Of a stretch of DNA of 64,000 nt, positions 46,660-55,110 are shown piece after piece. Each line of letters starts with the position of its first letter. The first letter of the stretch is position 1. A program made the position numbers and the translations under genes. Under the pieces are notes generated by a model. The model had not been told where the DNA came from, searched no databases, and was given only the letters and a program-made list of their open reading frames with translations. This stretch comes from Streptomyces sp. NBC_00376 (GTDB taxonomy: Bacteria; Actinomycetota; Actinomycetes; Streptomycetales; Streptomycetaceae), in NCBI RefSeq assembly GCF_036077095.1, contig NZ_CP107960.1, positions 1,736,001-1,800,000 on the forward strand, in the 5' to 3' direction.

Positions 46660-46680
46660 GTACAGCGGAAGTACAGCGGA
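46660..46680 (+). promoter_or_regulatory. Tandem GTACAGCGGA repeats, candidate SARP box
   Basis: Two identical 10-mers start at 46660 and 46671, an 11-bp period, about 75-95 bp upstream of the PPTase start. SARP activators typically bind heptamer direct repeats at 11-bp spacing that overlap a -35 region; a TTGCAT (46687-46692) could be a poor -10. The cluster encodes a SARP at 15452. The 301-bp divergent gap (46454-46754) holds no gene that I can see. Confidence 0.55.
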
Positions 46681-46754
46681 GCCGTGTTGCATTGAGAACG
46701 CAGCGAGCCGACGAGAGCCGGCCCTGCACGAACACGGGGGGTGTTTCGTTTCCT

Positions 46755-47474
46755 ATGAGCACGTTCGCAGCGGATCTTTTGAAACAATTCGCCCGCGCCG
46801 ACGTACCGGACGGAGTGGTGGTCCGGCACGGGCGATCCACCGGACGAGTCGCATCCGGCGATCTCGACATCCTCTCTGCCGAGGAGCGCAGAAGAGTCGC
46901 GGCCTTTCGCGACCCGCTACGTTCCGTGCACTACGCCACCGCGCACGCCGAGGTGCGACGGTGTCTCGCCGGAATCCTGGGGTGCGACCCGGCGCGGATC
47001 CGGTTCGGCCGGCGCCCGTGCGCCGGCTGCGGTCGCGCGGGCCACGGCCGGCCGTACATCAGCAGACCGGGCACGCGCTGGGAGTTCAGCCTCTCCCGGT
47101 CCGGCCCGCACTGGGTGTGTGCCGCCGCCGAGGGCGTCCGGGTGGGGGTCGATCTGGAGCGGGTGCGCCCGATGGATGTGTCCTCGCTCACGCCCGCGAT
47201 CCTGAGCGCGGGCGAACGGCGCCATATCGGCGGAGTTCCGCCGGAATTCCGCGCCGCCGAGTTCATCCGCTGCTGGACCAGGAAGGAAGCGGTCGTCAAG
47301 GCCAGCGGAATAGGCATCGAAGCCGAACTCGGGGCGATCGACGTGGACCCCGGGCGGGCCGGCGCAAAAGTGAACCACAGGGTTACGGGATGCGAATTCG
47401 ACACCTGGTCGGTCACCGATCTGCCCGCCCGAGCCGACCTCATGTCCGCAATTGCCGTCCCAGCCTGCAGTTGA
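46755..47474 (+). CDS. Phosphopantetheinyl transferase (Sfp type)
   Basis: A 239-residue PPTase that would convert the three cluster ACPs to holo form. Motifs are FGRRPCAGCGRAGHGRPYI near residue 80, FSLSRSGPHWVCA near 112, VGVDLERVRP near 130, and CWTRKEAVVKASGIGI near 178 (the W-x3-KEA-x3-K signature). Mg ligands would be the Asp/Glu of VGVDLE and the Glu of KEA. The start at ATG 46755 lacks a strong ribosome site. It is followed 23 bp later by the LuxR regulator, so the two are probably one operon driven by the tandem-repeat promoter. Confidence 0.92.
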   Translation: MSTFAADLLKQFARADVPDGVVVRHGRSTGRVASGDLDILSAEERRRVAAFRDPLRSVHYATAHAEVRRCLAGILGCDPARIRFGRRPCAGCGRAGHGRPYISRPGTRWEFSLSRSGPHWVCAAAEGVRVGVDLERVRPMDVSSLTPAILSAGERRHIGGVPPEFRAAEFIRCWTRKEAVVKASGIGIEAELGAIDVDPGRAGAKVNHRVTGCEFDTWSVTDLPARADLMSAIAVPACS

Positions 47475-47497
47475 TATTCCACACAGGAGGATTTCAA

Positions 47498-48229
47498 GTG
47501 GTGACCCGATCAGACGAGACCGGTCTCCGAATCGCGCTGATCCTGCAGAACGAGGTCCTGAGATACGGGGTCGAGGGAATGCTCCGTCTCCTTCCGGACG
47601 TCGCCGACGTCATGTGTTTCAGCACCGGTGAGGAAGCGGTGCGAGCAGGCGTCGAAACCTGCGACCTGGTGGTCATGTCCGCAGCCGAACTCGCGACCAC
47701 CGAGAACCCGGCCACCTCCGACGGCCTGAGCGAACACCGGGTCCGGCTGCTGCTGCTCGTCGACGGCTCCGACTCGCTCGGAGTGCCCCGGACCACCCAC
47801 TCCTGCGTCCAGGCCCTGATCGACTGGTCCGGGCTCACGCCACGGGTCTTCGGCGACGCCGTCTCGGACGTCATGGCCGGCAAGTTCTACGTGTCGACGG
47901 CGCTCGCCCGGCGGGTGCTGCGGCAGAACGGCCAGCCGGCCACCGAGACGCAGCCCTGGGGAACACCGGGCACCGGGCTGACCCCGCGCGAACTCCAGGT
48001 GCTCCGCCTGGTGGCCGAGGGACTGAGCAACAAGCAGGCTGCCCGACGGCTGCAGATCTCCGAGCACGGCGTGAAGCGGCTGGTCGGCAACGTCCTGGCC
48101 AAGCTGAACTGTCCCAACCGCACGCTCGCCGTCGTCCGGGCCCTCGAGTACGGCCTGCTGCTGGAGGACCCCGGCCGCGGGACGGGACGGGCGCTGGACG
48201 GTCCACAGTCCGCGACACCTGTCGCCTAA
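47498..48229 (+). CDS. LuxR-type regulator with degenerate receiver domain
   Basis: A 243-residue regulator. GTG 47498 has AGGAGG 7 bases upstream. The C-terminal LuxR/NarL helix-turn-helix is LTPRELQVLRLVAEGLSNKQAARRLQISEHGVKRLV. The N-terminal 130 residues follow the fold pattern of a receiver (IALILQNEVLRYGVEGMLRLL) but lack the acidic pair after strand 1 (LQNE in place of DD) and the phosphate-accepting Asp (CDLVVMSAAEL), so phosphorylation is unlikely. Such atypical response regulators often sense small ligands, sometimes the pathway product. It closes the cluster on the right side. Confidence 0.85.
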   Translation: MVTRSDETGLRIALILQNEVLRYGVEGMLRLLPDVADVMCFSTGEEAVRAGVETCDLVVMSAAELATTENPATSDGLSEHRVRLLLLVDGSDSLGVPRTTHSCVQALIDWSGLTPRVFGDAVSDVMAGKFYVSTALARRVLRQNGQPATETQPWGTPGTGLTPRELQVLRLVAEGLSNKQAARRLQISEHGVKRLVGNVLAKLNCPNRTLAVVRALEYGLLLEDPGRGTGRALDGPQSATPVA

Positions 48230-48247
48230 CCCGTGTAGGCTGGCCAG

Positions 48248-48823
48248 ATGACCAAGCGTGTCGATCCCCGGGTGCAGCGGACCCGCGCCCTGTTGCGGGC
48301 CGCCGTCCTGGAGCTCGCCATCGAGCGCGAGCCCGAGTCCATCACCATCGCCCACGTCGCCGAGCGGGCCACCATCAATCGCGCGACGGTCTATCAGCAC
48401 TACCGCGACCGCGACGAGTTGCTGCTGGACGCGATGGAGAACGAGCTGGCCGGCCTGGTCGGCCTGGTCGCGCGGTGTCCCCTCGTGGTGCTGCCGCACG
48501 ACATGCCCCCGGCGTTCGTCGACATCCTGCACCACGTCGACGCGAACGCGGTGCTCTACCGCCGGATGCTCGGCCCGTGCGGATCGGCGCGCTTCATCAA
48601 CCGTCTGCACCAGCTGGTCGCCGAGCAGGTGACGCTCCAGCTGGTCGAGGCCGGGGTCGGCTCGTCCGGCTCCCCGGTCGTCGAGATGCGCGCCCACTGC
48701 GCCACCGGGGCCGTCATGGGGCTCGTCACCCACTGGCTGCACGACGCCCCCGTCCACCCCGAGACGGCCGCCGCCGACGCCTGGCAGGCACTCCGTCCGG
48801 CAGGCGGCGCGGCCACGCCGTAG
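48248..48823 (+). CDS. TetR-family transcriptional regulator
   Basis: A 191-residue repressor-type protein. The N-terminal helix-turn-helix is RTRALLRAAVLELA, SITIAHVAERATINRATVYQHYRDRDELL. The C-terminal ligand domain is unremarkable. ATG 48248 lies only 18 bp after the LuxR regulator, so it may be co-transcribed with it, or it may regulate the DMT transporter that follows 110 bp later. Whether it belongs to the cluster is unclear. Confidence 0.85.
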   Translation: MTKRVDPRVQRTRALLRAAVLELAIEREPESITIAHVAERATINRATVYQHYRDRDELLLDAMENELAGLVGLVARCPLVVLPHDMPPAFVDILHHVDANAVLYRRMLGPCGSARFINRLHQLVAEQVTLQLVEAGVGSSGSPVVEMRAHCATGAVMGLVTHWLHDAPVHPETAAADAWQALRPAGGAATP

Positions 48824-48933
48824 CCCGGCGTGCGGCCTCGCGGACACCTTCGGTCCGCGGGGCGGCCCCGGCCCGCCATGCCGCCGTGCCGCAGGACCCG
48901 GGATCGGCGGACGGCCGCCCGCATCATGGTTCG

Positions 48934-49809
48934 GTGATCAGTGTCCTGTTCGCCGTCCTCACCGCGTTCAGCAACGGCGCCGCCTCCGTGCTCCAGCGCC
49001 GTGCGGCCCGTACCGTCCCCGACAGCGAGGCGATGCGCCTGTCGCTGATCGGGCATCTGGTGCGCCAGAGGCTGTGGCTCGCGGGGATCGGCCTGGTGAT
49101 CGTCGCGGCCGTCTGCCAGGCGGTGGCGCTGGCCACCGGGCCGATCGCCGTGGTCCAGCCGATCTTCGTGATCGAGCTGCCCGCCACGCTGCTGATGGCC
49201 GCGTTCGTCATGCGCGTCCGCCTGCCCCGGCGGGTCTGGTACGGGGTGGCCGCCGTGACGTGCGGGCTGGCCCTGGGCATGGCGTCCGCGGCCCCCGGCG
49301 GCGGCAGCACGAGCGTGCACGGGGTGGCCTGGGTCCCCGCGCTGATCCTGACCGGGCTCTTCGAGGCCGCGCTGATCGCCGCGGCCCTGGGCAGCCGCGG
49401 CAACACCCGGGGCGCGCTGCTCGGCCTCGCCGCCGCGTGCGGGTACGCCCTGACGGCCGCGCTGATGAAGGACGCCATGGCACGGCTCGAAGGGGGCGGC
49501 GGGGCGGCGGCGCTCCTGACGTCCTGGCAGCTGTACGCCACCGCGGCGGCCGGGGTGGGCGCGCTGTTCCTCCTCCAGAACGCCCTTCAGGCGGGCACGC
49601 TGGTCGCCGTCCAGCCGATGCTGACCCTCGGGGACGCGCTGATCAGCGTGGCGTACGGGGTGACGCTGTTCGGCGAGGAGCTGCGCACCGGGTGGTGGGT
49701 GCTGCCCGAACTGGTCGCGCTCGCCCTGATCACGGCGGGCTGTGTCGAGCTGGCCCGCTCCCCGCTGGCCTCCGGAAGCCCGGCCCCGCCCTCGGGGAGG
49801 GTGAGATGA
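48934..49809 (+). CDS. DMT-superfamily membrane protein (EamA-like)
   Basis: A 291-residue membrane protein with about nine hydrophobic segments (ISVLFAVLTAFSNGAASVL, GIGLVIVAAVCQAVALA, FVIELPATLLMAAFVM and others) and an Arg-rich end. DMT relatives include small-molecule exporters and NIPA-like Mg transporters; the motif GPIAVVQPIFVIELP resembles the latter group. The GTG start has no strong site upstream. The substrate is unknown. It lies outside the cluster by function, though export of the product cannot be excluded. Confidence 0.75.
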   Translation: MISVLFAVLTAFSNGAASVLQRRAARTVPDSEAMRLSLIGHLVRQRLWLAGIGLVIVAAVCQAVALATGPIAVVQPIFVIELPATLLMAAFVMRVRLPRRVWYGVAAVTCGLALGMASAAPGGGSTSVHGVAWVPALILTGLFEAALIAAALGSRGNTRGALLGLAAACGYALTAALMKDAMARLEGGGGAAALLTSWQLYATAAAGVGALFLLQNALQAGTLVAVQPMLTLGDALISVAYGVTLFGEELRTGWWVLPELVALALITAGCVELARSPLASGSPAPPSGRVR

Positions 49810-49948
49810 GCAGGCGCGCGGGTGTTCTGCCCACGGACCGGGGTGGTTGCTCCCGATCGGGTCGCGCCGTCGACCGCTCGGGGCTATTCTCCGGTCTAGC
49901 CAGGTGTGGCGTACGGGCAAGGGGCCCGTTTCTTTTCTGGGGGTCGGT

Positions 49949-50374
49949 GTGGTTTCTGGTCGCGTCGTGCGGTTCGACGGAGCTCGGGGTTACGGCTTCA
50001 TCTCGCCCGATCACGGGGGCGAGGACGTCTTCCTCCATGTGAACGACATGCTGATCCCCGAGTCCTACGTACACACGGGCACGGCGGTCGAGTTCGAGAT
50101 CGAGGACGGTGACCGCGGCCTGAAGGCGTCGTCCGTCCGGCTCGCCGAGGGACCCGACGGGAAGCCGCTGACTCCGCCGAGGCCGCTGGGTGTCGCCGCT
50201 TCCGGAGGGCCCGACGACGACACCCTGTGCGATGTGCTCAGCGCGGCCGAGTACACCAGGGACGTGACCGACGTACTGCTGGAGTCCGCACCGTCGCTGA
50301 CGGGCGCCCAGATCCTGCAGATCCGGCGGGGGCTGCTGCAGTTCGCCAAGAACCACGGCTGGACCGAGGGCTGA
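49949..50374 (+). CDS. Cold-shock-domain protein with C-terminal extension
   Basis: A 141-residue protein. The N-terminal 65 residues are a cold-shock domain: RVVRFDGARGYGFISP contains RNP1-like YGFIS, and EDVFLHVNDM contains RNP2-like VFLH. A Pro-rich linker leads to a helical C-terminal extension (LSAAEYTRDVTDVLLES, ILQIRRGLLQFAKNHGW). It is longer than the usual 67-residue Csp, so it is a nucleic-acid-binding protein of a larger actinobacterial subfamily. GTG 49949 is preceded by a G-rich stretch (CTGGGGGTC). The 139-bp upstream gap is likely to hold its promoter and leader. Confidence 0.85.
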   Translation: MVSGRVVRFDGARGYGFISPDHGGEDVFLHVNDMLIPESYVHTGTAVEFEIEDGDRGLKASSVRLAEGPDGKPLTPPRPLGVAASGGPDDDTLCDVLSAAEYTRDVTDVLLESAPSLTGAQILQIRRGLLQFAKNHGWTEG

Positions 50375-50398
50375 CACCCCCGGGGCGTATCCCGCCGT

Positions 50399-50629
50399 TC
50401 AGCCGCTCGGCTCCCGCACCACCAGCGGGGTGCCGAACACCTGGTGTCCACCGCTGGCCAGCATGCGCACCTCGCCCCGGTCGCTGATCTCCGCGCGCAC
50501 GATCCCGGTCTCGTCCTCGTAGATCGGGAAGCCGCCCGCCCCCGACTGTTCCGTGCGCCGGACGGTCACCGTGTCGTCCTCCACGGCGGACGCCTGAAAT
50601 ACCAGCTGGTAGCTCTCCGGGTAATCCAT
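50399..50629 (-). CDS. Small conserved streptomycete protein (DUF6296-like)
   Basis: A 76-residue protein with ATG 50627-50629 and a GGAGAAC site. The sequence (YQLVFQASAVEDDTVTVRR, GFPIYEDETGIVRAEISDRG, MLASGGHQVFGTPLVV) is all-beta in pattern. I recall similar small proteins in streptomycetes of unknown function. It is convergent with the cold-shock gene. No partner is evident. Confidence 0.6.
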   Translation of the reverse strand: MDYPESYQLVFQASAVEDDTVTVRRTEQSGAGGFPIYEDETGIVRAEISDRGEVRMLASGGHQVFGTPLVVREPSG

Positions 50630-50899
50630 GACCGTTCTCCGATAGCGGATGGGGCAGGCATGTTCCGCCCGCATCTTCCATGGTCCCCCCGACCGGTCCG
50701 CGGCGCCCGGGCAGCGACCCACGGCTGCGGGCGCCTTCCCCGGCCGCCCACGGCCGGGCGGGCGGGAGACCGTTATCCTGAAGCCATACGGGCGGTTCGA
50801 CAGCACTCGGGTGCATACCGCATGAACGACCCCCTTTCTCCCGAGTCGTGTGCACGGCATGCACGCCCGGGATCCCCGAAACCGGGAAGGGACAACGCC

Positions 50900-51355
50900 A
50901 TGAACGATGCCGACAGGGGAGACGAGGTATACCAGCCCCAGCAGCAGCCGGAGGCCTCGGACCTCACCGAGCAGCTCGACGTCGAGGACACCCTGGACAA
51001 CCGGGGGCTGACCGACGCACTCGACGAGGGCTACTCCCCGCCCGAGCGGCCGTGGGCAGTGGAGGACCGGGGCACCACCGCCGCCGAACAGCACGACGGC
51101 GAGACGCTGGACGGCCGCCTGGCCCGCGAGCTCCCCGAGTCCTCCGACCTGGTCGGCGACGGCCTGGGTGACCTGCCCGGAGGCGACGGCGAGCTATGGG
51201 ACACGGAGGTCGGCACGGTGCGCGCCGGCCGGCTCACCCGGCAGCTGGACATCGACGAGCCGGACACCATGGCGGGCGAGGACGTCGGGATCGACGGGGC
51301 CGGCGCGTCCGCCGAGGAGGCCGCCATGCATGTGGTCTCGGACGGCCGGATCTGA
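50900..51355 (+). CDS. DUF5709-like acidic protein
   Basis: A 151-residue, very acidic, low-complexity protein (EVYQPQQQPEASDLTEQLDVEDTLD, DEGYSPPERPWAVED, RAGRLTRQLDIDEPDTMAGEDVGIDGAGASAEEAAMH). Start ATG 50900 has GGGAAGGGA. The pattern matches the actinobacterial DUF5709 family, which is often near stress genes; function unknown. It is likely to be disordered. The 270-bp gap before it (50630-50899) holds no clear gene. Confidence 0.7.
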   Translation: MNDADRGDEVYQPQQQPEASDLTEQLDVEDTLDNRGLTDALDEGYSPPERPWAVEDRGTTAAEQHDGETLDGRLARELPESSDLVGDGLGDLPGGDGELWDTEVGTVRAGRLTRQLDIDEPDTMAGEDVGIDGAGASAEEAAMHVVSDGRI

Positions 51356-51501
51356 GACGGCGCCTCCCCCTCGCCGTCGCACGGGCCGCGCGGGCCATTA
51401 CCCCGGAGGTAATCGACGCCCTCACCGCCATCGGACATCGTGTTCCTCACCAGCGCACGAGAGCCCGGACGGAAGCCGGGACACGAGGAGAGGGCACCGC
51501 G

Positions 51502-51870
51502 ATGACCGCATACGACGAGGCCGTTCAGCGCTACTTCACCGCCTGGAACGCGGCCACCGCCGAGGAGCTCGCGAAGGCCGTGGCGGCCGCCTTCACCGAG
51601 AGCGCCACCTACACCGACCCACTGGCCGATGTGCGCGGCCACGAAGAGCTCGCGGCCACGATCGACGGCGCACATCAGCAGTTCCCCGGCTTCGAGTTCC
51701 GGCTCACCGGCACGCCGGACGGCCATCACGACATCGCGCGGTTCGGCTGGGAGCTGGTCTCCACCGCCGACGGCTCGGCGCCCGTCGCCGGCTTCGACGT
51801 GATCACCCTCGCCGACGACGGACGCATCACCTCGGTCAGCGGCTTCCTCGACCGGGTGCCCGGCGCCTGA
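51502..51870 (+). CDS. SnoaL-like (NTF2-fold) protein
   Basis: A 122-residue protein of the NTF2/SnoaL fold: YFTAWNAATAEELAKAVAAAFTESATYTDPLADVRGHEEL, PGFEFRLTGTPDGHHDIARFGWEL, GFDVITLADDGRITSVSGFLDRV. ATG 51502 follows GAGGAGAGGG. These small proteins are often polyketide cyclases, isomerases or of unknown function; nothing near it shows a pathway, so I do not assign a reaction. Confidence 0.78.
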   Translation: MTAYDEAVQRYFTAWNAATAEELAKAVAAAFTESATYTDPLADVRGHEELAATIDGAHQQFPGFEFRLTGTPDGHHDIARFGWELVSTADGSAPVAGFDVITLADDGRITSVSGFLDRVPGA

Positions 51871-51916
51871 ACGTCCGCCGGATGCCCGGGGCGGGCCCCG
51901 CACCGCACCACCCGCC

Positions 51917-52417
51917 TCAGGCCGGCTCGTCGAGGAACTTCCCGCCCTCCAGAAGGGTCTTGAGCGTCGAGAGGATCGCGACCCAGCCGCCGCTGACGCC
52001 CTCGAGCATCCTGCTGTCCGGGCTGTCGAACCCGTCATGGGTGAGCGTCAGCTTGATCCCCAGCTCGGGTTCCTCGGCCGGTTCGATGTCGAAGGCGACC
52101 TTCGACCGCTCCCGGACGGCCCGCTCCCACTCCTCGTCCGAGGCGAAGTCGAACATCTGGCGGTGCATGGGCTGAAGCGTGTGCCAGGTGTACGAGAGCC
52201 GCTTGCCGGGCTCCGCCTCCAGGACCCGCTGGCCGACCTCCTCGAACTCGCCGTCCGGGTCCATCTTCCAGCGGACCGGTGCGCCGGGCTCCCAGGTCGA
52301 GTCGGGGCCGTAACCCCCCATGTAGATCTTGATGAGCTCGGGGTCGGTCAGCGCGTGGTAGAGCTTCTCGGTGCTGGTCTGGATGTAGATGGCATAGACG
52401 AACTCGGGCTTGTCCAT
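51917..52417 (-). CDS. SRPBCC/AHSA1-domain protein
   Basis: A 166-residue START-like protein. ATG 52415-52417 is chosen for the GGGAAGGA site. Features are VYAIYIQTSTEKLYHALTDPELIKIYM and GYGPDSTWEPGAPVRWKMDPDGEFEEVGQRVLEAEPGKRLSYTW, typical of AHSA1-type lipid- or ligand-binding proteins. It lies 14 bp upstream of the hydrolase stop with the same orientation but after it in transcription, so it may be the last gene of the ACP-KS-hydrolase unit. Confidence 0.78.
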   Translation of the reverse strand: MDKPEFVYAIYIQTSTEKLYHALTDPELIKIYMGGYGPDSTWEPGAPVRWKMDPDGEFEEVGQRVLEAEPGKRLSYTWHTLQPMHRQMFDFASDEEWERAVRERSKVAFDIEPAEEPELGIKLTLTHDGFDSPDSRMLEGVSGGWVAILSTLKTLLEGGKFLDEPA

Positions 52418-52431
52418 GACGATTCCTTCCC

Positions 52432-53373
52432 TCACGGGATGTCGGCGAAGTCCCGTCCCGCCGGTGCGGGCGAGGTCCGTGACTGCCCCGGGAGCGCGGC
52501 CGGGTGTGCTGTCCGGACAGGCCCCAGTCCGGGGGCGGGCTCCGGCGGACGGTCGGTGAAGAAGCGGGCCGCGAGGTCCGCGACGTCGTCCGGACGCTCC
52601 AGGACGACCCAGTGGTCGGACTCCCCGATCGTGACGAACCGGCTGCCCTCGATCGTGGCCGCGAAGGCGCGCTGCCGCTCCGGCGAGGTCACCGTGTCGT
52701 GCTCGCCCGCGAAGACCAGGGCCGGTACGCCGGACAGCCCGCCGGAGAAGTCCGGCCGGTGCCCCAGTGCCCGGTGCAGCGACAGCGCGGCGTGCGGGGA
52801 GTTGGTGAGGGCGTACAGGAACGAACGCCTCACATAGCGACGCGCCAACTCACCGCGGTGGACCTTGCGTTCGGGGTCCTGGCACATCAGCACCCCGGCG
52901 GCCAGTCCGGCCAGCCCCTCCAGGTCGCCGGTCTCCAGCCGGTCGACGGCGCGGCCCCACCGGTCGCGCTGCTCGTCGGTGATGTGGGCGGGCACTCCGC
53001 CGAGCATCAGCCGGGCGATCCGGCCCGGGTGCTGCTGTGCGCAGCCGAAGGCGATGGAGGTGCCGTAGGAGAACCCGAAGAGGTTGGCCCTCTCCACGTT
53101 CAGATCGTCGATGATCCCGGTGACGGCGGCGTGCAGGACGTCGTCGCCCGCACCGGGCGGGAGCAGGTCCGCGTTGCCCATGCCGGGCAGGTCGGCGGTG
53201 ACCACGGAGGCGAGCGGCCCCAGGTGGTCGTCCATCTGCGGCCAGCCGTACATCCCCTGGAGCGCGCCGCCGAGGATGATGACCGGCTCGGTGCGCGGCG
53301 AGGGCTGTCTCAGGACCCGGTAGCCGTAGCGCAGCCCGTCCACCGACAGGGTCCGGATGATCTCGTCGGCCAT
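52432..53373 (-). CDS. Alpha/beta hydrolase next to the second KS/ACP pair
   Basis: A 313-residue alpha/beta hydrolase. The oxyanion region is IILGGALQGMYGWPQ, the nucleophile motif GFSYGTS near residue 98, and the C-terminal His in ESDHWVVLERPDDVA. There is a Pro/Ala-rich tail of about 35 residues. It follows the ketosynthase by 29 bp and would be suited to release a product from the ACP, as a thioesterase or lactone/ester hydrolase. This is inference from the operon; the fold itself has many activities. Confidence 0.8.
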   Translation of the reverse strand: MADEIIRTLSVDGLRYGYRVLRQPSPRTEPVIILGGALQGMYGWPQMDDHLGPLASVVTADLPGMGNADLLPPGAGDDVLHAAVTGIIDDLNVERANLFGFSYGTSIAFGCAQQHPGRIARLMLGGVPAHITDEQRDRWGRAVDRLETGDLEGLAGLAAGVLMCQDPERKVHRGELARRYVRRSFLYALTNSPHAALSLHRALGHRPDFSGGLSGVPALVFAGEHDTVTSPERQRAFAATIEGSRFVTIGESDHWVVLERPDDVADLAARFFTDRPPEPAPGLGPVRTAHPAALPGQSRTSPAPAGRDFADIP

Positions 53374-53402
53374 GGTGGTTCGCCTGCCTCTTGGTTTCCG
53401 GG

Positions 53403-54653
53403 TCAGGCCCTGGTGAGAACGAGTGCGGCGTTGTGTCCGCCGAAACCGAGCGAGGTCTTGACGGCCGCGTCGAACGTTCCCCGCCGGGCCTCCTTGCTCA
53501 CCACTTCGACGGGGATCGCGGGGTCGGGGGCGTCGAGGTTCACGGTGGGCGGTACGAGTTGGTTCTCCAGCGCCAGCACGGTCAGTGCGGTCTCGATGCC
53601 GCCGGCGGCGCCCAGGGTGTGTCCGGTCATCGCCTTCGTCGAGGTCACGAGGGGGTGATCGCCCAGGACCCGGCGCAGCATCGTCGCCTCGATGAGGTCG
53701 TTGGAGACGGTCGAGGTGCCGTGGGCGTTGACATGGCCGATGTCCCCGGCCGCGATCGCGGCGTCCGCGAGCGCCGAGCGCAGCGCCCGCTCGATGCCCA
53801 GGCCCTCGGGGTCCGGGGCGACGGCGGAGTGGGCGTCGCTGGAGGCGCCGTAGCCGGCGATGTGCGCGCGAACGGTGGCGCCGCGGGCCAGGGCGTGTTC
53901 CGGCCGTTCCAGCACGAGGAGTCCGGCGCCCTCGCCGACGACGAAGCCGTCCCGGTGGGTGTCGAAGGGGCGGCAGGCCGCCTCGGGGTCGTCGCGCCGG
54001 GTGGAGACGGCCTTGAGCTGGCAGGCGCTGGCGATCAGCAGCCGGGAGCAGACCGATTCGGCGCCGCCCGCGATGACGATGTCGCAGGCCCCGGTGCGGA
54101 GCATCTGGTGGGCGGTGCCGATGGCGACGGTGCCGGAGGAGCAGGCGGTGGAGACGGCCTGGCTCGGGCCGAGGACGCCGAGGTCGGTGGCGACGCTGCT
54201 GGCCGCGCCGTTGACGACGGTGAGGGGGGCGAGTTTCGGGGAGACCCGGCGTGCGCCGCGTTCGGTGAGGGTGGTGTGCTGCTCGTCGTAGAACGGCAGT
54301 CCGCCGTGGGCGGAGCCGATGACGACGGCGACCCGTCCGCCGTCCCAGACCGCGGGGTCGAGACCGGCGTCGGCGACGGCCTCGCGGGCCGCGATGACGG
54401 CGAGTTGGGAGAAGCGGTCCATCAGCCGCGCGGTCGCCACCCCGAGCAGTGCCCGCGGGTCGAGGCCGGTGATGGTGTACATGAAGTCGCAGGGCAGGCC
54501 GTGGAGTTCGGGCCGATGCGGCACCGACGGGGCGGTCGACGCCTCGTGGACGGTGCGCCAGGTCGCTTCGGCCCCGGTGCCCGCGGCGGTGACCATGCCG
54601 ATCCCGGTGACGGCGGCGGCGAACGGCTCGGGGCGGTACGGGCGGCCCGTCAC
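53403..54653 (-). CDS. FabF-type ketosynthase of a separate three-gene unit
   Basis: A 416-residue KAS II-type ketosynthase. Catalytic residues are present: Cys in STACSSGTV near residue 165, His in VNAHGTSTVSN near 305, Lys and His in STKAMTGHTLGAAGG near 340. GTG 54653 lies in the stop of the ACP gene (GTGA), so the two are coupled. No CLF, ketoreductase or dehydratase is nearby, so it is not a full PKS; it may carry out one or a few condensations on an acyl-ACP from fatty acid synthesis. It differs in sequence from the cluster KS. Confidence 0.88.
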   Translation of the reverse strand: MTGRPYRPEPFAAAVTGIGMVTAAGTGAEATWRTVHEASTAPSVPHRPELHGLPCDFMYTITGLDPRALLGVATARLMDRFSQLAVIAAREAVADAGLDPAVWDGGRVAVVIGSAHGGLPFYDEQHTTLTERGARRVSPKLAPLTVVNGAASSVATDLGVLGPSQAVSTACSSGTVAIGTAHQMLRTGACDIVIAGGAESVCSRLLIASACQLKAVSTRRDDPEAACRPFDTHRDGFVVGEGAGLLVLERPEHALARGATVRAHIAGYGASSDAHSAVAPDPEGLGIERALRSALADAAIAAGDIGHVNAHGTSTVSNDLIEATMLRRVLGDHPLVTSTKAMTGHTLGAAGGIETALTVLALENQLVPPTVNLDAPDPAIPVEVVSKEARRGTFDAAVKTSLGFGGHNAALVLTRA

Positions 54654-54883
54654 GCGGCTGCCTTGCGGTGCACCACGTCGACGAGCTGCCCGACGGTGTC
54701 CCGCGAGGACAGCTGGACGTCGTCCAGATCGACACCCATCCGGTCCTCGATGATCAGCCGCAGTTCCTCCAACGCCAGTGAGTCGAGACGGAGATGACGG
54801 AGCGACACCTCCGGGGCGATGGCGAGGGGGTCGGTGCCGAAGTTCGCCACCAGCAAGGTGCTGATCTCTTCTGCCGTGCTCAT
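54650..54883 (-). CDS. Acyl carrier protein of the separate unit
   Basis: A 77-residue ACP with the attachment Ser in RHLRLDSLALEELRL (Ser35). ATG 54881-54883 has AGGAGC upstream. It leads the ACP, KS, hydrolase unit, which is transcribed leftwards from a promoter shared, head-to-head, with the nitroreductase gene. The cluster PPTase could modify it too. Confidence 0.87.
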   Translation of the reverse strand: MSTAEEISTLLVANFGTDPLAIAPEVSLRHLRLDSLALEELRLIIEDRMGVDLDDVQLSSRDTVGQLVDVVHRKAAA

Positions 54884-55110
54884 TGTGGCGCTCCTGCGCT
54901 CTCGTACGCGGTGACGCCCTGCCGCGTGAGGTGTGGGTGCCATCGAGGGACGCCGGCCGGCCCGGAAGAACCATTTATACGCCTTCGCGAAGGTCGAGCC
55001 GGTCCGCGTTCCCCCGTGCGGTGGGGGGCCGTCCAGGTGTACGAATTCAGCGGTTCACGGCGCCCGGCGGACCTCCCGCCGCCGGTGCCCGGCCCGTAAA
55101 CTCCGCGATC

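Noticed and set aside
48934..49809. DMT-type membrane protein as a second exporter of the cluster product
   Set aside because: It lies beyond the LuxR and TetR genes, resembles Mg or metabolite transporters more than drug exporters, and the cluster already has a DHA2-type exporter.
51887..51900. Terminator between the SnoaL-like gene and the SRPBCC gene
   Set aside because: The CGGGGC/GCCCCG repeat has only a 2-base spacer and short arms, which is too weak to call.
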